A DNA stretch of 64,000 bases. Source: Dokdonella_A sp046347015 (GTDB lineage Bacteria > Pseudomonadota > Gammaproteobacteria > Xanthomonadales > Rhodanobacteraceae). The notes under the pieces are model-generated. The model saw only the letters and a list, made by a program, of their open reading frames with translations, was not told the DNA's origin and searched no databases. Both the position numbers and the translations under genes were made by a program. The stretch covers positions 1 through 64,000 of the forward strand of contig JAXMHA010000010.1 in assembly GCA_046347015.1 (NCBI GenBank). Direction: 5' to 3'. Positions 54,987-62,866 of the stretch are shown here, piece by piece. Position 1 is the stretch's first letter. Each line of letters starts with the position of its first letter.

Positions 54987-55603
54987 ATGCGGCTGTCGTT
55001 CTTGCCGTTGGTCGTGCTCCTTTCGCAGCCGATTGCCGACCCAGCTGGCAGGCGGTCCGTTCGGCATCGACCACGTCGTCACCTACGACGACAGCGGCAT
55101 CTGGCAACGCGGCGACCAGAAATTCCTGATGGGTGCCACCATCGCCGGCATTGTCGGTGGATCGCTGCTGCTGGGCGACCAGAGCCGAGCTCGGTGACGT
55201 GTTCTGGCGCGCTGGATTCAATGGTGGTCACGTCCATCATCGCACAAGGCAATAGTGGATATTCCAGGAGCGCCCCTCGCAAAACAAGCGATCCCGACAA
55301 ATTCTTCAAGGCATCCGCTATCAGAGTTTCCCAAGTGGAGAGGTCACGGCGATTGCCGGCGCGGTGACGCCGTTCGTGGCGGCATACGGGAACGACCATC
55401 CCGCGAGTCTACGCGCTCCGAACTTCTGCCGCTATACGACTCGATCGCGCGGGTCAAGACCCATGGACACTGGCAAGCGACATGCTGGCGGGCTGGGCGC
55501 GCTCAGTACCGGGGTTAGCATCTGGTCCGCGCATCGGAGAACACCGCTGATCCTGGAGTGGTTCCCCCATGGCGTTGCAGTTGGCTTCGTGCACCGCTTC
55601 TGA
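54987..55603 (+). CDS. PAP2-family phosphatase, frameshifted
   Basis: A signal-type start, MRLSFLPLVVLLSQPIA, from the ATG at 54987 is followed by a break near 55045 and GGPFGIDHVVTYDDSGIW, FLMGATIAGIVGGSLLLGD. After a disordered stretch near 55190-55290, DPDKFF and SFPSGEVTAIAGAVTPF follow; the usual PSGH is PSGE here. SIARVKTHGHWQ with DMLAGW is the third PAP2 motif, and the natural end PHGVAVGFVHRF stops at 55603. Such enzymes remove phosphates from lipid A or undecaprenyl pyrophosphate at the periplasmic face. It is transcribed divergently from the two-component system, 282 bases away; I see nothing else in that gap. Confidence 0.7.
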
Positions 55604-55640
55604 ATTTGACCACGACTTCGGCAAACGCGACCACGACACG

Positions 55641-56837
55641 ATGCCTTTCGGTCCTCGCACACAGGTGTTGCGGCGTCGCTTCACGGAACGCGCCATGCGC
55701 TTGGCATTTCGTAGCGCCGTACCGCCGACACCGGCCGCCGGCACACTGCCGCTGGACGGGATCCACCGCATCCTGGTCTGCCGCTTCGTCCGCACGCTCG
55801 GCAACTCGTTGATGCTGACGCCGCTGCTGCAGGAGATCCATGCGACCTGGCCGGGCGCGGAAATCGACCTCGTCAGCCGCAGCCCCGTGGCCACGGAGAT
55901 CTACGGCTCGTTCTTCGGGATCGGCCGGATCATCCGACTGCCCACGCACGCGCCGCGCCACCCGATCCTGACGTTGCGCGCGTTGATGCAGATGCGGAAA
56001 ACGTACTATGACCTCGCGATCGATCCTGATCCGCAGTCGCAAAGCGGACGCCTGCTGGCGATCCTCGCACGCAAACGACTCTCGCTGGGATACGGCGGGA
56101 CGCACAAGAGCGGATCGATGACGCACGCCGTCCCCACGGACGGCGCACCGCGGCACCAGGCGATGGAACCGGTTTTCCTGCTTCGCCGCGCACTCGGCGA
56201 ACCGCCGGCGGGTCGCGCCTATCCCCGTCTCGATATCCGCCTGAGCCCGCTTGAGCGCCGGCACGGCGGGAAAGTGTTGGCGCGCCTGCTGGCGAATGCA
56301 CCCACGGGCCATTCCGGCTGCATTGGCGTGTTCGGAAACGCCACGGGTGACAAGCGGTTCGATGGCGGGTGGTGGAACCGCTTCCTGCACGAGCTCGAAC
56401 CCGGCGTCTCCGGTCACCCGCTCGTCGAGATTCTTGCCGCCACCGGAAACTCGTATCTCGATTCGCGTTATCCGTGCTTCTATTCCGGGAACGTCCGCAA
56501 GCTGGCCTCGGTGCTGGCCAATCTCGCGTTGTTCATCACTGCCGATTGCGGCGTGATGCATCTGGCCAGTGCCGCAGGCGTTCCAACCATTGGCATCTTC
56601 AAGGTGACCGACCCAACGCAATGGGGTCCCTACGGCGGCTCGAACCTGGCAATCGACGCGCGTGGACTTTCGCCCGAACAGGTTGCTGAACGAGTGCTGG
56701 AGGCCTGCCACGCTGCGCTCGCGGCGACCGTCGCCTGCAAGCACCCGGTGCCGCGGCAGCGTCAGGCGAACCACGAGCTCGACCACCCGTTAAGATACCG
56801 CTGGACTCCCATCGCACCGGGTGCCTCCCGGGCCTAG
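55641..56837 (+). CDS. Family 9 glycosyltransferase (heptosyltransferase-like)
   Basis: A 398-residue GT-B enzyme of the LPS core heptosyltransferase family. ILVCRFVRTLGNSLMLTPLLQ opens the N-terminal domain, and the C-terminal nucleotide domain has GVFGNATGDKRFDGGWW, then ITADCGVMHLASAAGVPTIGIF, where the DxGxMHLAsA motif binds ADP-heptose. WGPYG closes it. It probably adds a sugar to the LPS inner core. The ATG at 55641 was chosen, 37 bases after the PAP2 stop; an in-frame ATG at 55569 would overlap that gene. The frame is intact, unlike the genes on either side. Confidence 0.87.
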   Translation: MPFGPRTQVLRRRFTERAMRLAFRSAVPPTPAAGTLPLDGIHRILVCRFVRTLGNSLMLTPLLQEIHATWPGAEIDLVSRSPVATEIYGSFFGIGRIIRLPTHAPRHPILTLRALMQMRKTYYDLAIDPDPQSQSGRLLAILARKRLSLGYGGTHKSGSMTHAVPTDGAPRHQAMEPVFLLRRALGEPPAGRAYPRLDIRLSPLERRHGGKVLARLLANAPTGHSGCIGVFGNATGDKRFDGGWWNRFLHELEPGVSGHPLVEILAATGNSYLDSRYPCFYSGNVRKLASVLANLALFITADCGVMHLASAAGVPTIGIFKVTDPTQWGPYGGSNLAIDARGLSPEQVAERVLEACHAALAATVACKHPVPRQRQANHELDHPLRYRWTPIAPGASRA

Positions 56838-56972
56838 AGGGCCGCCATCAGGCGGGTGGGGCCATCCGGCGCGCGACGCGGGAGTGCGACTCCCGATACG
56901 ACCCGCGATCCCGCCCCGCGCGTTCGAGGCGCGACCATCGGAGCAGCCGGCGCTCCACCCCGAAGTCATCAC

Positions 56973-57730
56973 ATGCCAAGCAGCACCGCTGAAGCGCTCG
57001 CAAAAGTTCCCGCCGTCACGCTCGGGTTCTGGATCATCAAGGTCCTCGCTACCACGCTGGGCGAGACCGGCGGCGACACGCTCTCGATGTCGATGAATCT
57101 TGGGTACCTCGTCAGCACCGGAATCTTCGCGGTACTTTTCGTTGCTGCCGTGTGCCTTCAGATCCGGGTGCAGCGGTTTCGTCCGCTGGCCTACTGGGCG
57201 GCCATCGTCGCCTCGACCACAGTCGGCACCACGCTGGCGGACTTCGCGGATCGATCACTGGGCATCGGCTATGCGGGCGGCTCGCTGCTGTTGTCGAGCC
57301 TGCTGGCGGCATCCCTGCTTGCCGGTACCGGACATTGGGCCGGATCGATGTCGCCTCTGTCCATACACCCCGGGCGGAGGCGTTCTACTGGGTCACCATC
57401 ATGTTCTCGCAGACGCTGGGTACGGCGCTCGGCGACTGGACGGCCGACAGCGCAGGGCTCGGTTACTCGGGCGCCGCACTCATTTTCGGTGGCTTGCTGG
57501 TGGCCACCGCGGGGGTATACGCGACGACCCGCGTGTCGCGCACGGTCCTGTTCTGGACGGCCTTCGTGTTGACTCGGCCCTTGGGCGCCGCGGTCGGCGA
57601 CTTTCTCGACAAGCCGGTGGATGCCGGCGGACTTGACCTCAGCAGATTGGCGGCCTCCGCCGTGCTGTTCGCGGCGATCGTGGTGTTGATCTTCACGCTG
57701 CCGCAACGGGCGGCGAAGAGTTCGCACTGA
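56973..57730 (+). CDS. COG4705-like membrane-anchored protein, one frameshift
   Basis: A protein of about 252 residues and eight membrane segments, in two frames. From the ATG at 56973: KVPAVTLGFWIIKVLATTLGETGGD, then VGTTLADFADRSLGIGYAGG. A break near 57345 is followed by EAFYWVTIMFSQTLGTALGDW, GYSGAALIFGGL and TRPLGAAVGDFLDKPV. The unit T-x-G-x-x-x-x-D recurs four times (TTLGETGGD, TTLADFAD, TALGDWTAD, AAVGDFLD), so the protein seems to be built from four repeats. COG4705 proteins are uncharacterised. Repairing one base restores the whole protein. Confidence 0.72.
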
Positions 57731-57832
57731 CGAATGCCACGCAGCAGCCGTGCGCCGCCCGCGTCGGAGGCATGATGAGAACCTCGCAGTGACCAAGGCT
57801 CCCGCGGCGGGACATGTGGCCGATCGAACCCA

Positions 57833-59584
57833 TCACCCAGAGGAGGCGGATCCGGCCAGGGTGCGGAACCAGGCGGAGCGCGAGGCATGTGTTGCCTCGG
57901 ACACGTCGCCGGCATCATCGTCACCGTAGCTCCGTTCATCGGGTGCACGTGGTGCGAATCCCGATTTCAGTGCATCGGCTACATGCCAAATGCCAATCCG
58001 TCCACCCCGGAACTGCTGCATGTAGACCGGCTTGGCGGCAAACCGGTAACGTCCCTCGAAACTCATGACATAGCCATTCCTGTGCGCCGCGGCCCACGCG
58101 GGCCATTCGACGGGTTCGATGACCGGCAGCGGCTCGCGCAGCCGCCCCGCGAACTCGTAGACGCCGTGGTGCCAGCCGAGGTGCGCGATCGGCACCCCAC
58201 TCTGCTGGATGCGCGCGATCTCCGCCGCCGCGGGACGGACGTCGAAGCGCAGTCCCGTGGTATCGACCAGCACCAGCTTCGCGACCAGCACCATCGCGAG
58301 CGACGCCGCGGCGGGCAGCGCAATCAGGTTGCAACGCCCGCCGAGCAGCAACACGACCGCGCCGAGCGCGACGACCGGCACACCGAACGTCGGCGTCCAT
58401 GTCACCAGCAAACTCCAGTTCGGGTGATCCGGCACGAAATGCGGCAGGGCCAGCATCGCGAGGCCGGCCAGCAGCAACAGCACTCCGAAGGGCCGCGGGC
58501 GCACCGTGAGCGCGCCTCGCGCCAGCGCGGCGCCGGCGGCGACCGCGACACCGGGCACGATCGGCAGCAGGTAGTGCGGCTGCTTGCCGCTGACCAGAGA
58601 AAACGCCACGAAGGTCGGCACCACCCACGCGATCGCGAAACGCACGGCCGGTTCGCGCGCCAGCGCCGCCAATGCGCTGCGCGGCCCGCGCAACGCCAGC
58701 GGCCACGGCAGCAGCATCAGCGGAAACACGATGAGGTACCACCACACCGGCCGGCGGTGGGCGAAGCTCTCGGCGATCCGCCCGACCGTCTGGTGCAGGA
58801 AGATCGCGTTCGCGTAGCCGCTGCCGCCGTGCAGCGCCGCCGGAACCGCCCACGCCAGTGCCACCGCGATGCCGAGCACGACGCCGGCGGCGAGCGCACC
58901 GAAGTAGTTCGCGCGGCGCCCGTCGAGGCGGGCACACCACCACGGCGCCAACAGCGCGGCGAAGCCGAAGTCGAGCAGCATCACCGGCCCCTTGGCAAGA
59001 ATGCCGAAACCGGTCGCGAGCGCGACGACGACGATCCCGCGGCGGTTCCGTCCTTCGGTCAGGTCGACGACGCCGTGCAACGCCACGAGCACGCAGGTCG
59101 CGAGCAGGACATCGAACATGATCGCGTTCGCGAACACGCCGAAGAACATCGTGCCGAGCAGGATCCACATCGCGTAGCGGCCGGCACCCGGCGTCGGGTC
59201 GAGCCGCGTTGCGAGGCGCGCCGTGAGGATCAGGCCCACCGCCGAGCACGCCAGCGTCAGCGCGCGTGCGGTCCACGCGTGCACGCCAGTGACGAGCCAG
59301 CCGAGGTTGACCAGCCAGAACAGCAGTGGCGGCTTGTCCGAATACCACGCGCCATTGAGGTGCGGCACGAGGAACTCGCCGGTCTGCCGCATTTCCCACG
59401 CCACCGCGAGGTAGCGCGTCTCGTCGATCGGCAACGGTTGCACCAGCCACACCACGGGCAGCATCAGCAGCGCCGCCGCGAACAGCGGGTGCTCGACGAT
59501 GGCGCGCCACGGGCTCGGCGCGGCGATCGCGGGGTTCGGACAGTTCATGCGGGGTTCGACAGGCCGGTCGGGCGGCGGCATCAT
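57833..59584 (-). CDS. GT39-family (ArnT-like) glycosyltransferase
   Basis: A 583-residue protein with about twelve membrane segments. WLVQPLPIDETRYLAVAWEMR contains the catalytic Asp-Glu, and GAWYSDKPPLLFWLVNL the next conserved loop of ArnT/PMT enzymes. GKQPHYLLPIVPGVAV is in the expected place. The C-terminal 100 residues are soluble (AHLGWHHGVYEFAGRL). It probably transfers an aminoarabinose- or hexose-type sugar from a polyprenyl-phosphate donor to an envelope acceptor. Starts at 59584 or 59548 are both possible; I list the longer. It lies 28 bases after the DUF2333 gene on the same strand and its frame is intact. Confidence 0.86.
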   Translation of the reverse strand: MMPPPDRPVEPRMNCPNPAIAAPSPWRAIVEHPLFAAALLMLPVVWLVQPLPIDETRYLAVAWEMRQTGEFLVPHLNGAWYSDKPPLLFWLVNLGWLVTGVHAWTARALTLACSAVGLILTARLATRLDPTPGAGRYAMWILLGTMFFGVFANAIMFDVLLATCVLVALHGVVDLTEGRNRRGIVVVALATGFGILAKGPVMLLDFGFAALLAPWWCARLDGRRANYFGALAAGVVLGIAVALAWAVPAALHGGSGYANAIFLHQTVGRIAESFAHRRPVWWYLIVFPLMLLPWPLALRGPRSALAALAREPAVRFAIAWVVPTFVAFSLVSGKQPHYLLPIVPGVAVAAGAALARGALTVRPRPFGVLLLLAGLAMLALPHFVPDHPNWSLLVTWTPTFGVPVVALGAVVLLLGGRCNLIALPAAASLAMVLVAKLVLVDTTGLRFDVRPAAAEIARIQQSGVPIAHLGWHHGVYEFAGRLREPLPVIEPVEWPAWAAAHRNGYVMSFEGRYRFAAKPVYMQQFRGGRIGIWHVADALKSGFAPRAPDERSYGDDDAGDVSEATHASRSAWFRTLAGSASSG

Positions 59585-59612
59585 CGCACGCCGCCGATGG
59601 CGCGTCGCGCCG

Positions 59613-60644
59613 TCAACCACGCTTCAGCAGTTCGCGCAGGTCGATCACCGCCGCGTTCGCGCGCGAGATGTAGTTCGCCATCACCAGCGAATGGTTGGCG
59701 AAGAAGCCGAACGGCTGGCCGTTGAGGATGACCGGGCTGCGCACCGGCTTCTGCGATTCCTCGAGCTCGCGGATGATCTGCTCGAGGCTGACCACCGCGT
59801 TCTTGCGCTGGAGGATCGGCGCGAAGTCGGCCTGGAACGCCTGCAGCTGCTCGAGCAGCGCCCACGTGTAGCCCCGCGATTCGTAGAACACGTCGTCGAT
59901 CTGCGTCCACGGCGTCTTGACGATCTGGCGCGTGGCCGTGGACATCGCGGGTGCCGAGGGATCGACCGGCGCGTCGCCGGCGAGCCGCAACTGGCCAACG
60001 CTCGCCGACAGCCGTTGCGACAGGCTGCCGAGCCGGTTCGACACGAGGTCGAGGTAATCGGCAAGGTTGTCGGCGCGCGCGTAGAACTGCGCGCCATTCG
60101 GGTCGTTGCGGCCGAGCCGCACGAAGTAGCCGTCGACGTGGGCGATCGCCTTGCGGTACTGGCCTTCCGAACTCGGCAGCAACCAGCGGTCGTTCGGGCT
60201 CGAGAACAGCGGATCGGCCTCCTTCAGGTCGACGTCCTCCTCGGACTGCGATTGCGAGCGCGAAAAGCGGTTGCGCAGTTCGCGCGCGAGGTCGCGCGTC
60301 GCGGTCAGCACGCCGAATTCCCAATTCGGCACGTTGTCCATCAGCACGCCCGGCGGCAGCTTGTCGTTCGACAGGTACCCACCGCGCTTGTCGAGCAGCG
60401 TTTCCGCCGAGGTCATCAGCGTCGACGTCGTGACCATGCCGGTGACGACCGGGACGTGCCGCGCCTCGGCGCGCGCCTTGGTGGTCGCCACGACGTCGAA
60501 GTGCGGCGGCTCGTAGCTCCACCACCACATCAGCGCGAGCACGACGATGACGTACACCACGACCAGGACCGTCACCAGCCGCCACAGCGCACCGCGCAGC
60601 CATGGAACACGGCCTGTCACTGGGCTCGTCGCGTGGATCGGCAT
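59613..60644 (-). CDS. DUF2333 family membrane-anchored protein
   Basis: A 343-residue protein of the DUF2333 family. One membrane segment near the N-terminus (LVTVLVVVYVIVVLALMWWW) is followed by YEPPHFDVVATTKARAEAR, then a large periplasmic helical domain: GYLSNDKLPPGVLMDNVPNWEFGV, DRWLLPSSEGQYRKA, DDVFYESRGYTWALLEQL and a final FFANHSLVMANYISRANAA. These stretches are highly conserved in gammaproteobacterial members. The function is unknown. The ATG at 60644 was chosen. The 187 bases upstream hold no gene. Confidence 0.9.
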   Translation of the reverse strand: MPIHATSPVTGRVPWLRGALWRLVTVLVVVYVIVVLALMWWWSYEPPHFDVVATTKARAEARHVPVVTGMVTTSTLMTSAETLLDKRGGYLSNDKLPPGVLMDNVPNWEFGVLTATRDLARELRNRFSRSQSQSEEDVDLKEADPLFSSPNDRWLLPSSEGQYRKAIAHVDGYFVRLGRNDPNGAQFYARADNLADYLDLVSNRLGSLSQRLSASVGQLRLAGDAPVDPSAPAMSTATRQIVKTPWTQIDDVFYESRGYTWALLEQLQAFQADFAPILQRKNAVVSLEQIIRELEESQKPVRSPVILNGQPFGFFANHSLVMANYISRANAAVIDLRELLKRG

Positions 60645-60831
60645 GACGGTTCCTCCGCCGGGTGGCCCGGGCCGTGGCTCTGCCCGGGAAAGACCTTGTT
60701 GCTGCTGATTCCGTTCATGGTTCGACAAGCCCACCAACAAACGAAGACTTGTCGGATCACTCGGCCTGCGCCCGTCGAAGCCTGTCCCGGGTACGCAGGA
60801 AGGCTCGGGCAACGGATCGAACGATTTCTCC

Positions 60832-61407
60832 CTACGTTCGCGCGCGCGCCGTGGCCGGTTTGTCCTTGCGTCCGAGCCCGGCCAGCATTGTGGCCAGGTC
60901 CTCGGCGTGTTCCTCTTCCATCGCGAGGATTCCTTCCAGCATCCGGCGCGTGGTGGGATCGTCGTCACCGAGGTAGCGGATCATCTCGCTGTAGCTCTCG
61001 ATCGCGATGCGTTCGGCGACCAGGTCTTCCTCGATCATGTCGACCAACCCGTTGCCCTCGACGTACTCCGCATGGCTGCGCGTCAGCAGGCCCTCGGGCG
61101 ACAGGTTCGGCTTGCCGTCGAGCTGGGTGATGCGCTGCGAAATCAAGTCGGCGTGGCCCTGTTCCTCGTTGGCGTGCACGAGGAACTCGTCGGCGATCGC
61201 CTTGGCGTTGATGCCCGACGCCATGTAGTAGTGGAACTTGTAGCGCAGCACGCAGACGATCTCGGTCGCCAGCGCCTCGTTCAGCAGTTTCAGAACCGTT
61301 TCGCGGTCGGCCTTGTAGCCCTCGGTCACGGCGCCGCGATGGATGTGCTGGCGCGCCCGCTTGCGGATCGCCTTGATGTCGGTGAGGAACGGCTTTTTCG
61401 CGGCCAT
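60832..61407 (-). CDS. Bacterioferritin-like diiron protein
   Basis: A 191-residue ferritin-like four-helix protein. Diiron ligands are visible: the Glu in LNEALATEIVCVLRYKFHYY, ExxH in HANEEQGHADL, Glu in ERIAIESYSEMI, and ExxH in LAMEEEHAEDLA. The first 35 residues are a basic extension, longer than in BfrA. There is no Met in the usual heme-binding place, so it may be closer to the bacterioferritin/DpsL group. It would oxidise Fe2+ and store or detoxify iron. The ATG at 61407 begins MAAKKPFLTDIKAI. Confidence 0.88.
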   Translation of the reverse strand: MAAKKPFLTDIKAIRKRARQHIHRGAVTEGYKADRETVLKLLNEALATEIVCVLRYKFHYYMASGINAKAIADEFLVHANEEQGHADLISQRITQLDGKPNLSPEGLLTRSHAEYVEGNGLVDMIEEDLVAERIAIESYSEMIRYLGDDDPTTRRMLEGILAMEEEHAEDLATMLAGLGRKDKPATARART

Positions 61408-61528
61408 GGCTTGCGACCTCATTGGATTGATCGGAGACCAGTGTAGCGCCCGCGCGCGACCCGGCTCCAACGCAGGGAATCGATCGCTGCAATCGATGCC
61501 GTCGATCGCGCGGCCGCAGTGGCCGGCA

Positions 61529-61801
61529 TCAGCCTGCTGGGGTTCCGGTCGGGCGGCACCAGCCGGTTCCGGACACGTATGCATATCCCGGTTCCGCGCA
61601 GATTCCGGTGCTGCCGGATTGGCAGGGCGGCGCCAGGTCGCGCGTCGTCGCCTTGGCGACGACCCATCCCTTCGGCAGCTCGCCGCAGTGGATTGGCGCG
61701 GCGTCGCTCGCCGGCGCCGGATGGCCGCCGCCGCGGTCGACGTGGCAGCCGCCGGCGCCCGCTGCACTCACGACTGCGAACACCAATCCGATCATTCTCA
61801 T
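61529..61801 (-). CDS. Small Cys-rich lipoprotein
   Basis: A 90-residue protein. MRMIGLVFAVVSAAGAGGC is a lipoprotein signal peptide with a GAGGC lipobox. The mature part has four more Cys (IHCGELP, PPCQSG, GICAEPG, GWCRP), enough for two disulfides, and no recognisable domain. It lies 121 bases downstream of the bacterioferritin start on the same strand and 125 bases after the pirin gene. It may be a small envelope protein typical of the lineage. Confidence is limited by length. Confidence 0.55.
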   Translation of the reverse strand: MRMIGLVFAVVSAAGAGGCHVDRGGGHPAPASDAAPIHCGELPKGWVVAKATTRDLAPPCQSGSTGICAEPGYAYVSGTGWCRPTGTPAG

Positions 61802-61926
61802 GGCGCGATTCCAAGTGACAGACAACGCAATCATACCCACGGTGGGACATCGAAACCCACGGCGGAATCGGCGCCATTGACGCTCTCGGGCGAGCCCCAT
61901 CAAGGCGGCCGCCGGGAATGCGCGGA

Positions 61927-62808
61927 TCAAGGCCCCTTGTCGGGCAACGGAATGAACTCCTTGTCGTCGCCGGGCGGCAACTTGAACTTGCCGGCCTTCC
62001 AGTCCGTCGCGGCCTGCACGATGCGCTCCTTGCGCGAGGACACGAGGTTCCACCAGATGAAACGCGGTCCGAGGGAATCGCCGCCGAGCAGCATGACGGT
62101 CGAACGTTCGAGCGCGCGCAGTACCGGCTTGCCGCCCGCGGCGAACACGACCAACTGCCGGGGCGGGTATTCGGCGCCGTCGCCTTCGTCGCGCACGCGG
62201 CCACGCACGACGTATGCGGCACGCTCGGGATACGCCGCGGGGAATTCGACCCGCGCGCCGGCTTCCAGCTCGGCGTGCACGTAGAACAGCGGCGAATGCA
62301 CCGGCACCGGGCTGCGCATCCCGAATGCCTCGCCGGCGAGGACGCGCAACGCCGCGCCATCGGCGACAGCGGCGGGCAGCGTCGCCACCGGATGATGCGT
62401 GAAGGCCGGCCCGGTTTCCTCGAGCGCTTCGGGCAGCGCAACCCACGACTGCAGCAGTTCGAGCCCCGCTCCACCGAACGCATCCGGCACGTCGAACCGT
62501 TCCGAGTGGACGATGCCGCTCCCGGCCGTCATCCAGTTGATGTCGCCGGGCCGGATCACCTGGTCGAAGCCGAGGTTGTCACGGTGGCGCACCGCGCCGC
62601 CCAGGAGGTAACTCACCGTCGACAGGCCGATGTGCGGGTGCGGGCGCACGTCCGCCAAGCGGCCGGTCGCCGCATCCATCTTCACCGGTCCCGCGTGGTC
62701 GAAGAACACGAACGGCCCGACCGACCGCAACGCCGCGGCCGGCAAGCTGCGCAACACGATCAGGCCCTGTCCGAGATCGTGTTCGCGTCCGCGGATGATG
62801 GTGGTCAT
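61927..62808 (-). CDS. Pirin family protein
   Basis: A 293-residue double-cupin protein. The N-terminal cupin has the metal ligands in VRPHPHIGLSTVSYLLGG (His, His) and HRDNLGFDQVIRPGDINWM, followed by GSGIVHSERF, the pirin hallmark. LQSWVALPEALEETGPAF links to the second cupin. Some members, such as YhhW, show quercetin 2,3-dioxygenase activity; the physiological substrate is usually unknown. The ATG at 62808 begins MTTIIRGREHDLG. It is 58 bases after thiC on the same strand. Confidence 0.92.
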   Translation of the reverse strand: MTTIIRGREHDLGQGLIVLRSLPAAALRSVGPFVFFDHAGPVKMDAATGRLADVRPHPHIGLSTVSYLLGGAVRHRDNLGFDQVIRPGDINWMTAGSGIVHSERFDVPDAFGGAGLELLQSWVALPEALEETGPAFTHHPVATLPAAVADGAALRVLAGEAFGMRSPVPVHSPLFYVHAELEAGARVEFPAAYPERAAYVVRGRVRDEGDGAEYPPRQLVVFAAGGKPVLRALERSTVMLLGGDSLGPRFIWWNLVSSRKERIVQAATDWKAGKFKLPPGDDKEFIPLPDKGP

Positions 62809-62866
62809 TGCAGGCTCCAGGTGCGCCGGGTGCCGATGTGCGTTGCGCGCCGAGGGGACTTGTCCG

